Shown here one piece after another: positions 47,052-56,606 of a stretch of 64,000 nt of DNA. The notes beneath the pieces were generated by a model. The model was not told where the DNA came from. It ran no database searches and saw nothing but the letters and a program-made list of their open reading frames with translations. This DNA is from an uncultured Bacteroidales bacterium. Lineage in GTDB: Bacteria > Bacteroidota > Bacteroidia > Bacteroidales > P3. The number at the start of each line of letters is the position of its first letter. Position 1 is the stretch's first letter. The position numbers and the translations under genes were made by a program. Location of the stretch: the NCBI GenBank assembly GCA_900317955.1, contig ONIP01000024.1, positions 44,290-108,289 on the forward strand. The letters are read 5' to 3'.

Positions 47052-48005
47052 TCATTTGCCATAAGCAGCCAATACTACTGCACCAAGAATCAGCACGATA
47101 CCCACCCCCAACTGCACAGTAAAAATCTCTCCAAACACCACCACACCTATCAACACCGCTGTCAAGGGCTCCAATGCACCAAGAATCGCCGTGGTCGTCG
47201 ACCCTGCATACCTTGCCGCATACACCAACAAAACCAACGCCATAATGGCAGGTACTATGGCAAGCCAACCTACATAAAACCAACCGGTAAAACTGTGAGG
47301 CAGCGTAATAGGTTCTCCGCACAACAACGAATACAACAACGCACCCATCGCACAGCAAATCAGCACATAGAAATTAATCTTGAACGACGACATCTTCAAC
47401 CCGCTCCGGTTCATCACCACTATATACACCGCATACGACAACGCTGACAACAATACAAGCACCACACCACCCAACGGCAAAGTGCCTTCACCACCGCCAT
47501 AAAGCAAAGCCACCCCAATAAACGACAATACTATCGAAACTATTGTCATCCATTTCATTCGTTCATGGAAAAACACCGCCATTATCACAGCTGTCATCAC
47601 CGGATAGGTAAATAAAATCGTCGAAGCTACTCCGGCATCCATCAAATGAAAACTCAAATACAAGGTCAACGACGACACAGAGAACAATCCCCCCAATCCC
47701 AGCAACACCCAGAACTCTTTTCGGCTCACACGCAACGACTCATGCCTCAGCAACAAGACAGCAACTATTATCAACCATGCTAACCCGAATCGGTAAAACA
47801 GTACCGACCCTGTTGTCATACCTTCGGCGTACAACTTCAAAGCACCAAGTGGGTTTGTGCCGTAGCACACCGCCGCCAACACTCCGCACACCATTCCCCA
47901 CGCTCTTGTCGAACGTTTTAGTCCCTCGGTTGACAACAAATTCCCGCTGCCAAGCATACCTGCTCTCACAGCGGGAACTCGTTTTTTCCCTTTGTTATTT
48001 GTCAT
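47052..48005 (-). CDS. EamA/DMT-family transporter
   Basis: 317 residues with about ten hydrophobic helices in two EamA repeats (ACGVLAAVCYGTNPLGALKLY-like start; second repeat VLLSALSYAVYIVVMNRSG). GALEPLTAVLIGVVVFGE is the conserved helix 8-9 region. Substrate unknown. The start ATG 48005 gives a 35-residue basic N-terminal extension. It begins 19 bp after the ftsZ stop and may be read from the dcw transcript. Confidence 0.88.
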   Translation of the reverse strand: MTNNKGKKRVPAVRAGMLGSGNLLSTEGLKRSTRAWGMVCGVLAAVCYGTNPLGALKLYAEGMTTGSVLFYRFGLAWLIIVAVLLLRHESLRVSRKEFWVLLGLGGLFSVSSLTLYLSFHLMDAGVASTILFTYPVMTAVIMAVFFHERMKWMTIVSIVLSFIGVALLYGGGEGTLPLGGVVLVLLSALSYAVYIVVMNRSGLKMSSFKINFYVLICCAMGALLYSLLCGEPITLPHSFTGWFYVGWLAIVPAIMALVLLVYAARYAGSTTTAILGALEPLTAVLIGVVVFGEIFTVQLGVGIVLILGAVVLAAYGK

Positions 48006-48024
48006 TTAATTCTCTCTTATAATA

Positions 48025-49764
48025 TCAATCAGGCAAGTCATACAATGATGCATTCTGACGGACGTCACCATTGGCGGCAACCGATGAACCTGCTGTCTGG
48101 TCTTTCACCGAGTAGCTGTTGCTTTCAGCAGCCTGTCGGCCTGTATCCAAACCCATATTGTTCAATTCTGCCAAACCCATGGCTTCGACTATCTGAGCCC
48201 CGTTTACATCATTTCGCAACAGATTATTGATGGTCTTTATTCGTTCTGCGCGATCCATCGCCATCAAGTCGAGACGTGAACCGACACCTGTTCTTACACC
48301 CTCTCTCTGCTGCAATGGGTTGGGTTCCACGCACTCTATTCTCTTGGCTCTCACAGCCGTGTCGTCTGTAATACCTTGTGCATCGTTATGTTTTTGCTCG
48401 CTGGTCTCTGCCATAGCGTTTCTTTTCACAACAAATATCTCATCATCCACCTTTGGCTGCACTTGTGTTTTAGGCTGGTCGGCCTCATCCTCTGGACCAT
48501 ACAACGGTATTACATTACGACGGGGTTCTTGCGTGGTGGCGGGCTCGGTACTCACTGGTGCCTTGCTTTCTCTCTGCACCTTTTCCTGAAGACCGGGCGT
48601 CGTCACTGTCTCAATAACCGGTTTGACATAAATATCTCGGGGAGTAGTCGGCTCTTCCTGTTCACGGCGAACAAGAACAGGCTCTCCCGGAGCTCCTTGT
48701 GAAACAGGCTGCTCTTTTTCGGGTCTCTCTTCCAGCACATGAACAATGGGATCCGATGCTTCGCTTTGCTCAAAACCCGTTGCTATCAGTGTAATCTTCA
48801 CCTTGTCACCCAGTGTCTCGTCGTAGCCCATACCAAAAATCACATTGGTATCAATTCCGCCAGTCTTGCTCGACACATAATCCGTCACTTCACCCATCTC
48901 ATCCATTGTAATCTCGTTATCAGGCCCATACGAGAAATAAAGCAGCACATGCTTGGCACCCGAGATGTCATTGTCGTTCAACAACACCGAGGTTGTAGCC
49001 TCTTCTACTGCCTGGCGTGCACGGTTCTCCCCTTCTCCTTCTCCAATTCCCATAAGTGCCGTGCCGCTGTGCTCCATCACTGTATACACATCTCTGAAAT
49101 CAATATTCACGTATGCATTCAGTGTGATAATCTCAGCAATGCCTTTCACAGCGGTCAACAACACATCGTTAGCCATTGAGAAAGCCTCGCTCATCACCAA
49201 ATTGCCATAAGAACGCAAACGCTCATTATTAATCACAAGAATGGAATCCACATATTTACGCAACTCTTCCACACCTTCCTGGGCTTGCTGTAAACGGCGA
49301 ACACCTTCAAACATAAATGGCGTGGTCACCACTGCAACAACAAGTATCTGAGAGGGATCGTCGCTGTCTTCGGCCTCAAGCTTTATCTCCTTGGCCATAC
49401 GGGCTATCACCGGAGCTGCACCTGTACCTGTGCCACCTCCCATGCCTGCCGTAATGAACACCATCTTTGTATTGTGCTGAAAAAGCTCTTTTATCTCTGT
49501 CTCACGCTCTTCGGCAGCCTTGCGGGCCTTTGCTGGCCTGCCTCCTACGCCCAGTCCTTCATGTCCCAACACAAGTTTAGTTGGAACTGGACTGCCGTTC
49601 AAAGCCTTCATATCGGTGTTGCTTACAATGAAATCAACACCTTTAATACCCTTTCGGTACATATGATTCACAGCATTGTTTCCTCCGCCTCCAACACCAA
49701 TTACCTTGATGTAAGAAAGCTGATTATCCTGCGTGTCAAAAGTAATAAGATCTGATTCGGGCAT
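48025..49764 (-). CDS. ftsZ: Cell division protein FtsZ
   Basis: 579 residues. Tubulin-like GTPase: VIGVGGGGNNAVNHM, SNTDMKAL, the tubulin signature GGGTGTGAAPVIA, and the synergy residues NVDF-like region NIDFRDVYTVM. After about residue 320 follows a 230-residue charged linker rich in Glu, Thr, Pro and Val. The last residues SLYDLPD could be the binding tail for FtsA/ZipA-like partners. Longer than classic FtsZ because of the linker, which is common in Bacteroidetes. Confidence 0.97.
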   Translation of the reverse strand: MPESDLITFDTQDNQLSYIKVIGVGGGGNNAVNHMYRKGIKGVDFIVSNTDMKALNGSPVPTKLVLGHEGLGVGGRPAKARKAAEERETEIKELFQHNTKMVFITAGMGGGTGTGAAPVIARMAKEIKLEAEDSDDPSQILVVAVVTTPFMFEGVRRLQQAQEGVEELRKYVDSILVINNERLRSYGNLVMSEAFSMANDVLLTAVKGIAEIITLNAYVNIDFRDVYTVMEHSGTALMGIGEGEGENRARQAVEEATTSVLLNDNDISGAKHVLLYFSYGPDNEITMDEMGEVTDYVSSKTGGIDTNVIFGMGYDETLGDKVKITLIATGFEQSEASDPIVHVLEERPEKEQPVSQGAPGEPVLVRREQEEPTTPRDIYVKPVIETVTTPGLQEKVQRESKAPVSTEPATTQEPRRNVIPLYGPEDEADQPKTQVQPKVDDEIFVVKRNAMAETSEQKHNDAQGITDDTAVRAKRIECVEPNPLQQREGVRTGVGSRLDLMAMDRAERIKTINNLLRNDVNGAQIVEAMGLAELNNMGLDTGRQAAESNSYSVKDQTAGSSVAANGDVRQNASLYDLPD

Positions 49765-49827
49765 ATTTGAAAATATATAAAATATTATTAATTAAAATGT
49801 TACACCTATTTACTACTCTAAATTCAA

Positions 49828-49843
49828 TTTGTAAAATTACAAA
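49828..49843. promoter_or_regulatory. Palindrome in the ftsA-ftsZ gap
   Basis: TTTGTAA, AA, TTACAAA. It lies in the 136-bp ftsA-ftsZ spacer, next to TAATTTTA on the minus strand; it may be an operator or part of an ftsZ promoter. Confidence 0.4.
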
Positions 49844-49900
49844 ATAATCTTCATTCAAACGGCATCTGCTTCAAATGTTTATCAACACGTTATGAACACA

Positions 49901-51271
49901 TTAATCATCCATACCATCTTCCGTCAGGTTGTGTGCCAGCCATTCTGCTATCTTCTTGCCATAGCTAATGGGGTCTACCTTAGCTTTCTTCCCTTTGACC
50001 TTCTTGTCTTTTGGCTTCTCTTCTTCCTCTATTTCAATTTCTTGCTGTTCTTCCGCTGGCTCTTCTTTGTGAGCCGTGGCTTCCTCGGCAAGCTGTTGCT
50101 CTTTCTGCTCGGCTTCCAACAATCCGTATATCACCAATCCTATACCGGTAGCATACATCGGGTGACACAATTCTTCATAAGCATTGCTTCCCTGCTGGTC
50201 CATATGCTCGTCAGGAAATCCTATACGGGTATCTATCCCCATTATTAGCTCAGAATATTCTCTTATATGTTTCAATTGAGCACCACCGCCTGTCAGCACC
50301 ACTCCGGCTATCAGCTGACGCTCAAATCCCGAAGACTGAATCTCATATTGCACTTGCTCAAGCAACGTGCGCATACGGGCGTTGATAATAGCTGCAAGAG
50401 TCTTTACACTAATCTCACGCGGTGCCTGATTGCGGATTCCGGGAATGGCAATAATGTCATCCTGGCTCACATTCGACGGCAGGCATGAACCGAACCGGGT
50501 CTTCAAACTCTCTGCCTGATGCTTGAGTATCTTGCAGGTGTCTCGTATATCGTTAGTGATAACATTTCCTGCCAACGGCAGCACTGTCGTATGACGGATG
50601 ATACCATCTTGGAAGATGGCAATATCAGTGGTACCGCCACCGATATCAACCAATGCAACACCCGCTGCTTTGTCAACATCGCTTAGCACTGCGTATGCCG
50701 ATGCTATTGGCTCAAGCACCACACCTTTAATCTTGAGACCCGCTTCTGCCACAGCATCTCTGATATTGTGCACATTACCGGTATTGCCCGTCACTATGTG
50801 GAAATTAGCCACAAGGCACTTTCCGGCTACACCTACTGGGTCAATATCAGGATCCAATTGGTCGTTGTCCACTATGTAACATTGCGGAAACACGTGGATT
50901 ATCTCCTCGCCCGGGTCAAGCATTATGCGATATTGGTCTTCTATCAAACGGTCCACATCCGCCTTCTCTATAAGACGGTGCTCTTGGGGTATCATCACAC
51001 TCCCTTGATTCGAACGGCTTTTAATATGCTGACCAGCTATCCCCACGTATACTTCTTCAATATCGAATTTGGCCATCTCCGATGCATCCGACACGGCACG
51101 ACGGATACTATCGGCTGTACTGCGTATATTTTTCACTATGCCGCGTTCCACGCCTATTGATTCTGTCTTGCCGAATCCGACAATCCTAAGCCTGCCTTTC
51201 TCGGTTCTTTCTCCGACAAAGCATGCAATCTTCGTGGTTCCAATGTCTAATCCTACTATGTAATTTTTCAT
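49901..51271 (-). CDS. ftsA: Cell division protein FtsA
   Basis: 456 residues of an actin-fold ATPase anchoring FtsZ to the membrane: phosphate 1 loop GLDIGTTKIACFVG, the 1C domain (SVMIPQEHRL), phosphate 2 loop LVDIGGGTTDIAIF and adenosine motif VLTGGGAQLKHI. A 60-residue Glu/Lys-rich stretch (EEQQEIEIEEEEKPKDKKVKGKK) precedes the C-terminal amphipathic membrane helix (YGKKIAEWLAHNL). Follows ftsQ by 22 bp. Confidence 0.96.
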   Translation of the reverse strand: MKNYIVGLDIGTTKIACFVGERTEKGRLRIVGFGKTESIGVERGIVKNIRSTADSIRRAVSDASEMAKFDIEEVYVGIAGQHIKSRSNQGSVMIPQEHRLIEKADVDRLIEDQYRIMLDPGEEIIHVFPQCYIVDNDQLDPDIDPVGVAGKCLVANFHIVTGNTGNVHNIRDAVAEAGLKIKGVVLEPIASAYAVLSDVDKAAGVALVDIGGGTTDIAIFQDGIIRHTTVLPLAGNVITNDIRDTCKILKHQAESLKTRFGSCLPSNVSQDDIIAIPGIRNQAPREISVKTLAAIINARMRTLLEQVQYEIQSSGFERQLIAGVVLTGGGAQLKHIREYSELIMGIDTRIGFPDEHMDQQGSNAYEELCHPMYATGIGLVIYGLLEAEQKEQQLAEEATAHKEEPAEEQQEIEIEEEEKPKDKKVKGKKAKVDPISYGKKIAEWLAHNLTEDGMDD

Positions 51272-51293
51272 GGTGTATATGTTTTTGTTTGTT

Positions 51294-52028
51294 TCAATTA
51301 TCTCTGCGGGTGCACACCACCTGTTTATGGTATTTCACACTTACTTGGCTGTATGTTTCCCATCCAGCCTGCGACAATCCTTTGTCGTACAGCTCCATTA
51401 GATTATGGAATTTACTGTCTAATTCTTCAGCATTGCCTATCTGTACAACATGATTGCCAAGTTTGGGGGTCAGGTACAAGTCTCCTTCCCCATCAAGGTA
51501 TATCTGGTCGAATAGTGGTGCCAAATCGGCATGAGCATCTAAATATTTGGCCAGTGTCCACACCTGTTTCAACCCTGCTCCCTTCGCAGGTATGTTCCCC
51601 GATGCCACAATCACATCACACGAAGAAACCTTGCTTATCGGTACATTATGGCAACTGTCATCCAAATAATATTCTCCCTGCCTCGAGCATACTCTCACAA
51701 TAGGTCTGCGCTGCACGGCATGCACCACAACGGCTCCTCCTATCGACGTACTTGCCTCGCACTGCTTCAGCCATGGCGACTTGGCAGCCAGCGTGGCTAC
51801 TCGCTTCAAATCTACCTCTTTTATTTTCAACGATGCCAGTCCAGGCATACCGTCTCGCACCAACTGCTCCACCTGCGCCGGTCTGACAAGTGTATCCACA
51901 CCGCAATAGTCAATGTCCACGCGCAAACTTTGCACTGGCGATTGGTTTTTCCAGATGTTGGCTGCCACGATAAGTGCTATCAGCAGGACAACCAGCAACG
52001 GGGTGAGTATTTTACTTCTCTTTTTCAT
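51294..52028 (-). CDS. ftsQ: Cell division protein FtsQ/DivIB
   Basis: 244 residues: short basic N-terminus, one helix (ILTPLLVVLLIALIVAANIW), POTRA-like region (VEQLVRDGMPGLASLKIKEVDLKRVATLAAKSPWLK), the RRPIVRV strand, then a beta domain. Weakly conserved family, identified by topology and by its place between murC and ftsA. Confidence 0.9.
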   Translation of the reverse strand: MKKRSKILTPLLVVLLIALIVAANIWKNQSPVQSLRVDIDYCGVDTLVRPAQVEQLVRDGMPGLASLKIKEVDLKRVATLAAKSPWLKQCEASTSIGGAVVVHAVQRRPIVRVCSRQGEYYLDDSCHNVPISKVSSCDVIVASGNIPAKGAGLKQVWTLAKYLDAHADLAPLFDQIYLDGEGDLYLTPKLGNHVVQIGNAEELDSKFHNLMELYDKGLSQAGWETYSQVSVKYHKQVVCTRRDN

Positions 52029-52066
52029 CTTGTTTCTATTGACTATGCGTTGTATCGTTTAGTGCC

Positions 52067-53533
52067 TTATTTTTCGCTATTCTTCGGCGATTCCGTCCCA
52101 CCTTGCTCTTCTTCCGAATCTTTGAGCACTTGCTCCAATTGTGGAACAAGCCGGTCTATATCACCTGCACCCATGGTCACTACCACATCGGGACATAACG
52201 CCGGAACAAGTTCTAATACTTGGGCAGGGGTACAGAGATATTTAGAATATCCCGCAATCTTGTGCAGCACCATCGAGGAGGTAACACCCGGCAACGGCAT
52301 CTCACGGGCAGGATATATCGGCAACATGATTAGTTCATCAAGCGTGGAGAGCACCTCGGCAAACTGGTCGGCAAAATCCCGTGTGCGGCTGTACAGATGA
52401 GGTTGGAATATACCCACAACACGTTTCCCCGGATACAGATACCGTATACTTTCCAAACAGGCGGCTATCTCTTGCGGATGGTGAGCATAGTCGTCTATCA
52501 TCACCAAGTCTTTGGTCTTGATTCGGTAATCAAACCGTCTCTGCACTCCGGCGTAGGTCTTGAGGGCATGGCGCAACTGATATTCGTTCACGCCAAGGGT
52601 CATCGCCACGGCAGCCGCTGCCACGGCATTCTCTATATTATAAAGTGCCGTATTGGGCAACTCCATATCATACAACACACCCTGAGGGGTACGCAAATCA
52701 AAAAACAGATTGCCATTATAGTTGCGCACATTCCACGGGTAGTAATCAGCCTCGACACCATGGGCAGTATAGCTGATGGTCTTCTCTGGCAAACCCTCTT
52801 CATGTTCATGCACATGCTCGTGTTTATGGGCATTGCCGCCGCCATCATGCTCCCCCTGCTCTGCTTGTGAATCGTCGTCGTGCAACGAGACCCCTTGCTT
52901 CAACAACAACACTCCATCAGGATCTACCTGCCCTGCAAATTGGCGAAATGCTTCCACAAGGTTATGCTTCGTTCCGTATATGTCAAGGTGGTCTGCGTCT
53001 ATGGCCGTGATGATTGCACAATGGGGATGTAGCTGCAAAAACGAGCGGTCATACTCGTCAGCCTCAACAACCACGTATTTGCTATTGTTGTCAACCACCA
53101 TGTTGGAATTGAAATTCTTTGCCACTCCTCCAAGGAACGCACTGCACCCAAGCGGAGTACTGCTAAGTATATGGGCAAGTATACTGGAGGTGGATGTCTT
53201 GCCATGGGTGCCGGCAACGGCAATGCAGATCTTCCCACGGGTGAGTTCACCCAACACTTGCGAACGCTTTTTTATGGGAATCCCTTTGGCACTGAGGTAT
53301 TGATATTCGGCTGTCTCAACGGGCACAGCAGGTGTGTATACAACAAGGTCTATATCCAAAGGTATCTGCTCCGGGTCGTCAACATAGTGCACGGCTATCC
53401 CTTCGGCTTCAAGCTTCCGGGTAAGGGGCGAAGGTGTACGGTCGTAACCAGCAACGGTGTCGCCCCGTTGCTTGAAGTAGCGCGCCAATGCACTCATTCC
53501 TATGCCTCCTATGCCGAGAAAGTAGTAGTTCAT
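52067..53533 (-). CDS. murC: UDP-N-acetylmuramate--L-alanine ligase
   Basis: 488 residues. Rossmann motif FLGIGGIGMSALARY, ATP loop AGTHGKTSTSSILAHIL, EADEYDRSFLQLHP, NAVAAAAVA and the C-terminal DDYAHHPQEI. It adds L-Ala to UDP-MurNAc. The central domain has an extra ~30 residues (about 215-250, DNA near 52785-52880) with a histidine/glutamate cluster NAHKHEHVHEHEEG, absent from typical MurC. Length is about 30 residues above the usual 455-465. Confidence 0.95.
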   Translation of the reverse strand: MNYYFLGIGGIGMSALARYFKQRGDTVAGYDRTPSPLTRKLEAEGIAVHYVDDPEQIPLDIDLVVYTPAVPVETAEYQYLSAKGIPIKKRSQVLGELTRGKICIAVAGTHGKTSTSSILAHILSSTPLGCSAFLGGVAKNFNSNMVVDNNSKYVVVEADEYDRSFLQLHPHCAIITAIDADHLDIYGTKHNLVEAFRQFAGQVDPDGVLLLKQGVSLHDDDSQAEQGEHDGGGNAHKHEHVHEHEEGLPEKTISYTAHGVEADYYPWNVRNYNGNLFFDLRTPQGVLYDMELPNTALYNIENAVAAAAVAMTLGVNEYQLRHALKTYAGVQRRFDYRIKTKDLVMIDDYAHHPQEIAACLESIRYLYPGKRVVGIFQPHLYSRTRDFADQFAEVLSTLDELIMLPIYPAREMPLPGVTSSMVLHKIAGYSKYLCTPAQVLELVPALCPDVVVTMGAGDIDRLVPQLEQVLKDSEEEQGGTESPKNSEK

Positions 53534-53593
53534 GTGTTTCTATTGTTTGTTCTCTATCTATCAGCCTCCCTTAGCGAAGGGATTGGGTAGCTT

Positions 53594-54703
53594 CTATTTT
53601 TTTATAAGTTGTTCTATCTGGTCAACGATGAGGTTGGCAGCCTGCTTAACGGCCATTTTGCTTATGGCCTGCTTCATACTGGCACAACGCTCAGGGTCTT
53701 TTACAAGTGCAAGTGCTTGGGGCAAAGCCTCATCATGGCACTTGGCATCAGGCACCAACAATGCCGCTCCCCGGCTTTCAAGGGCTTTGGCATTTTTTGT
53801 CTGGTGGTCTTCAGCCACATTGGGCGAAGGCACAAGTATGACTGGTTTGGCCACAAGGGTGAGTTCTGATATGGCTATGGCTCCGGCACGAGATATTACA
53901 AGGTCGGCGGCAGCGTAGGCCATGTCCATTCGACTGATAAAAGGATGCACTTTCACCCACTGCTCCACATGGGCGGATGCTACCGCCTCGCGAGCCTGCT
54001 GCTGCATCAAACGGCCTGTCTGCCATATAACCTGTACTTGCGATTGCGGGAAGAGTCCAAGCCCGTCCAACATCATGCAGTTGATGCTGCGCGCTCCAAG
54101 GCTCCCGCCAACAACAAGTATCACAGGCCGCTCTGGGTCGAGTCCAAAATGGCTACAGCCTTGAGCCCTGTCTACTCCAAGGTTCTCTATATCCTGCCGT
54201 ACAGGGTTTCCTGTAAAGACGATTTTATCTGCTGGGAAGAAACGTTCCATATCCGGATACGCCACACAGATACGGGCTGCATTGCGAGCAAGGGTTTTGT
54301 TGGCCAAACCGGCGTACGAATTCTGCTCTTGCAAGAGTGTGATGTACCCCATGCGGGCTGCCACCGAGAGTGTAGGCTGCGAAGCAAATCCTCCGACTCC
54401 CACAACAACGTCGGGTTTGAAACTACGCAGTATCGAGCGCACTTTACAACGGCTGGCCAGTACCTTGAAGGGAAGGAGCAGATTCAACAGTATATTGTGA
54501 AGGGTAATCTGCCGCTGCAAGCCCGCTATCGGCAATCCTTTTATCGTATAGCCCGCAGCAGGCACCTTTTCCATCTCCATACGGCCTTTTGCCCCAACAA
54601 AGAGTATCTCCGCTTCGGGGTGACGCGCTTTTATCGCGTTGGCTATTGCAAGGGCGGGGAATATATGTCCCCCGGTACCTCCTCCACTGATTATTATTCT
54701 CAT
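53594..54703 (-). CDS. murG: UDP-GlcNAc:undecaprenyl-pyrophosphoryl-MurNAc-pentapeptide GlcNAc transferase
   Basis: 369 residues, GT-B fold. GGGTGGHIFPALAIA at the N-terminus, GVGGFASQPTL, EQNSYAGLANK, VVGGSLGARSIN, and RAGAIAISELTLVAKPVILVPSPNVAEDHQTKNA match MurG. It makes lipid II at the inner membrane face. Located between ftsW and murC. Confidence 0.97.
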   Translation of the reverse strand: MRIIISGGGTGGHIFPALAIANAIKARHPEAEILFVGAKGRMEMEKVPAAGYTIKGLPIAGLQRQITLHNILLNLLLPFKVLASRCKVRSILRSFKPDVVVGVGGFASQPTLSVAARMGYITLLQEQNSYAGLANKTLARNAARICVAYPDMERFFPADKIVFTGNPVRQDIENLGVDRAQGCSHFGLDPERPVILVVGGSLGARSINCMMLDGLGLFPQSQVQVIWQTGRLMQQQAREAVASAHVEQWVKVHPFISRMDMAYAAADLVISRAGAIAISELTLVAKPVILVPSPNVAEDHQTKNAKALESRGAALLVPDAKCHDEALPQALALVKDPERCASMKQAISKMAVKQAANLIVDQIEQLIKK

Positions 54704-54742
54704 GGCTTCTCTATATTTAATGCGGCTAAGAACCGCTGTTGT

Positions 54743-55924
54743 TTATTTGTCTTCTGTGTCTTGGTTGTCTTCAACTTGGTCTTGGCCAGTCTCAACTTTT
54801 GCCGCTTTCATTTTAGCTTTGGCATTGGCTCGCGCCACTGCCTGTATCACCCCCAGTCCTATCGAAAGGAAGAGGTAAGCCGAGCCACCGTAACTCACAA
54901 AGGGCAGCGTCTGTCCTGTTACGGGAATAAGCCCGACGGAGACGGTCATGTGTATCAACGCCTGAAACATGATGAGGGTACCCATAGCTGCCACACAGAT
55001 ACTGCCAAAGGTTTTCTTACAGGCTGTGGCTATGCGGATGCAACGGAAATAGAACCACGCATAGAGAGCAAAAATCAGCGTGGCAGCTAAGGTACCTGAC
55101 TCTTCTATAATGATAGCATAAATGAAGTCACAATGTGCTTGCGTCATCAGACGTCCGTGGATAGTGGTGCCTATGCCGCTTCCCCAAAATCCCCCTCGTG
55201 CCACGGCCATCCGGGCCATGTTCTCTTGCGTCAGCAGGTCGGGATTAGGATGCACCCATGCCTGCAGTCGATGCGACCACGTGGTAACACGTCCTACGCT
55301 GATGGCGTCGTCTATAAAATAGAGGAACAGAAAGCCTCCTGCAAGTACTGCAAGGGTCAACAACGTGTATTTCCACCACTGAGCATGGCTATAGCCCCCA
55401 AAATATAACGTCACCCATGCAGTGGTAAATATCAGCAAGGCCGTCGAAAGGTTGGGTATGCCTACCAATATACAGGTGATTATAACCGGCAGGAGTATTT
55501 TGAGTACCATCCCTGGTGAGGAGAGGTCATCCTTGTTCGCCGCAATATCACGGGCAAGGCATATCATCAGCAGCACTTTCGCCAACTCCGATGGTTGGAA
55601 CTGTCCAAAACCGGGAACCGCTATCCAGCGCCCTTGACTCACAATCAAGATTACCAACAACAGCACCCACATCAAATAGAGCAGCAACCGCGACGGCCTC
55701 GGTATAATTCGCAGCCGGAGATGTGACACAGCTATGGCAGCCACCCACGATACCAGAACCACTAACAAATGCCGCAAAAAAGCATGCATCGGCGTGGAAC
55801 CAAAGTCAACAATGGCAGAAAGTCCTATTGTACTGTATACTGCCACAAGCGATATTCCGCTCAACAGGAAGTATATCACCCACAGGGCCTTGTCTCCAAC
55901 GAGTATGGTGAATTTCCGTTTCAT
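54743..55924 (-). CDS. ftsW: SEDS glycosyltransferase FtsW
   Basis: 393 residues, about ten helices. SEDS motifs are visible: FQPSELAKVLLMICLAR, NLSTALLIF, WVHPNPD and MTVSVGLIPVTGQTLPFVSYGGS. It is the septal peptidoglycan polymerase partner of FtsI. A Lys-rich C-terminus extends into the cytoplasm. Confidence 0.96.
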   Translation of the reverse strand: MKRKFTILVGDKALWVIYFLLSGISLVAVYSTIGLSAIVDFGSTPMHAFLRHLLVVLVSWVAAIAVSHLRLRIIPRPSRLLLYLMWVLLLVILIVSQGRWIAVPGFGQFQPSELAKVLLMICLARDIAANKDDLSSPGMVLKILLPVIITCILVGIPNLSTALLIFTTAWVTLYFGGYSHAQWWKYTLLTLAVLAGGFLFLYFIDDAISVGRVTTWSHRLQAWVHPNPDLLTQENMARMAVARGGFWGSGIGTTIHGRLMTQAHCDFIYAIIIEESGTLAATLIFALYAWFYFRCIRIATACKKTFGSICVAAMGTLIMFQALIHMTVSVGLIPVTGQTLPFVSYGGSAYLFLSIGLGVIQAVARANAKAKMKAAKVETGQDQVEDNQDTEDK

Positions 55925-55962
55925 TGTTCTCTATGACTTGTTTCCACTTATTATTTTCTCAA

Positions 55963-56523
55963 TTACAATTCGTTCACAAGTTGTGTAAACTGACGCCCTG
56001 CCTCCGAGGTCGAAAGGCCACAGTCCGTAGCAGGTGAGAGCAACACCTTTACATGGTCTACCGGATATGCCGAGGCTATTGCTACTGCGGCTTCAAGACT
56101 GTCGGCATCTACTACCTGTCCGGCAGCAGCACGGAAGGTCTGGTGAAGCATCCTCGTATCTCCTCCCACAGCTATAATCATCCGCACCTTGCGCAACACA
56201 ACAGGCAACAACGGGCTGTAATCTTCTTGCCGTCCCATTCCTTCGCCATTTATGTCTTGGCCAAATGCAATCCAGACTACAGGGTCCTGTATCTTTTGCA
56301 GCGTATACCACGTGGCATTGACCGTACGCGAGGCCGAATCGTCTATATACTCTTTCCTGTATATGCAGGCAACATGCTGCATACGGTGGGGAGTCTGCTC
56401 TATACGACGAAAACAGCTGCGCAGCGATTCGTCACGCATGTGTGAGAGGAGAGCCGTGTCTACTGCGGCTAATCCGCTGTGCAGGCGGTCGCGTCCTTGT
56501 GTTGCCAATTGTTGTATGCTCAT
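55963..56523 (-). CDS. MurD-like C-terminal domain only (truncated murD)
   Basis: 186 residues at the place where murD is expected, between mraY and ftsW. The sequence matches only the end of the central domain (HSGLAAVDTALLSHM, the NSxAA helix) and the C-terminal Mur ligase domain (HRMQHVACIYRKEYIDDSASRTVNATWYTLQ; VWIAFGQD; VRMIIAVGGDTRMLHQTF; VKVLLSPAT). The N-terminal Rossmann domain and the GKT/S ATP-loop domain, about 250 residues, are absent; only 83 bp separate it from mraY. Conserved DSKAT is DSASRT, so the lysine is lost, and PACASxDxF has become PATDCGLST. The frame is intact, but ligase activity is not expected. Either a decaying remnant or a repurposed domain. Confidence 0.75.
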   Translation of the reverse strand: MSIQQLATQGRDRLHSGLAAVDTALLSHMRDESLRSCFRRIEQTPHRMQHVACIYRKEYIDDSASRTVNATWYTLQKIQDPVVWIAFGQDINGEGMGRQEDYSPLLPVVLRKVRMIIAVGGDTRMLHQTFRAAAGQVVDADSLEAAVAIASAYPVDHVKVLLSPATDCGLSTSEAGRQFTQLVNEL

Positions 56524-56606
56524 TGTTATTATAGTTTCGTGTTTATTGTTTTTCCTTTTTTCGTTCTTCTTTATATTTAGTAACCCGGCATCTCTATTCG
56601 TGGATT

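Noticed and set aside
56524..56606. Frameshifted remainder of murD between mraY and the fragment
   Set aside because: Only 83 bp are present, with no trace of the missing domains in any frame, so a frameshift cannot explain the truncation.
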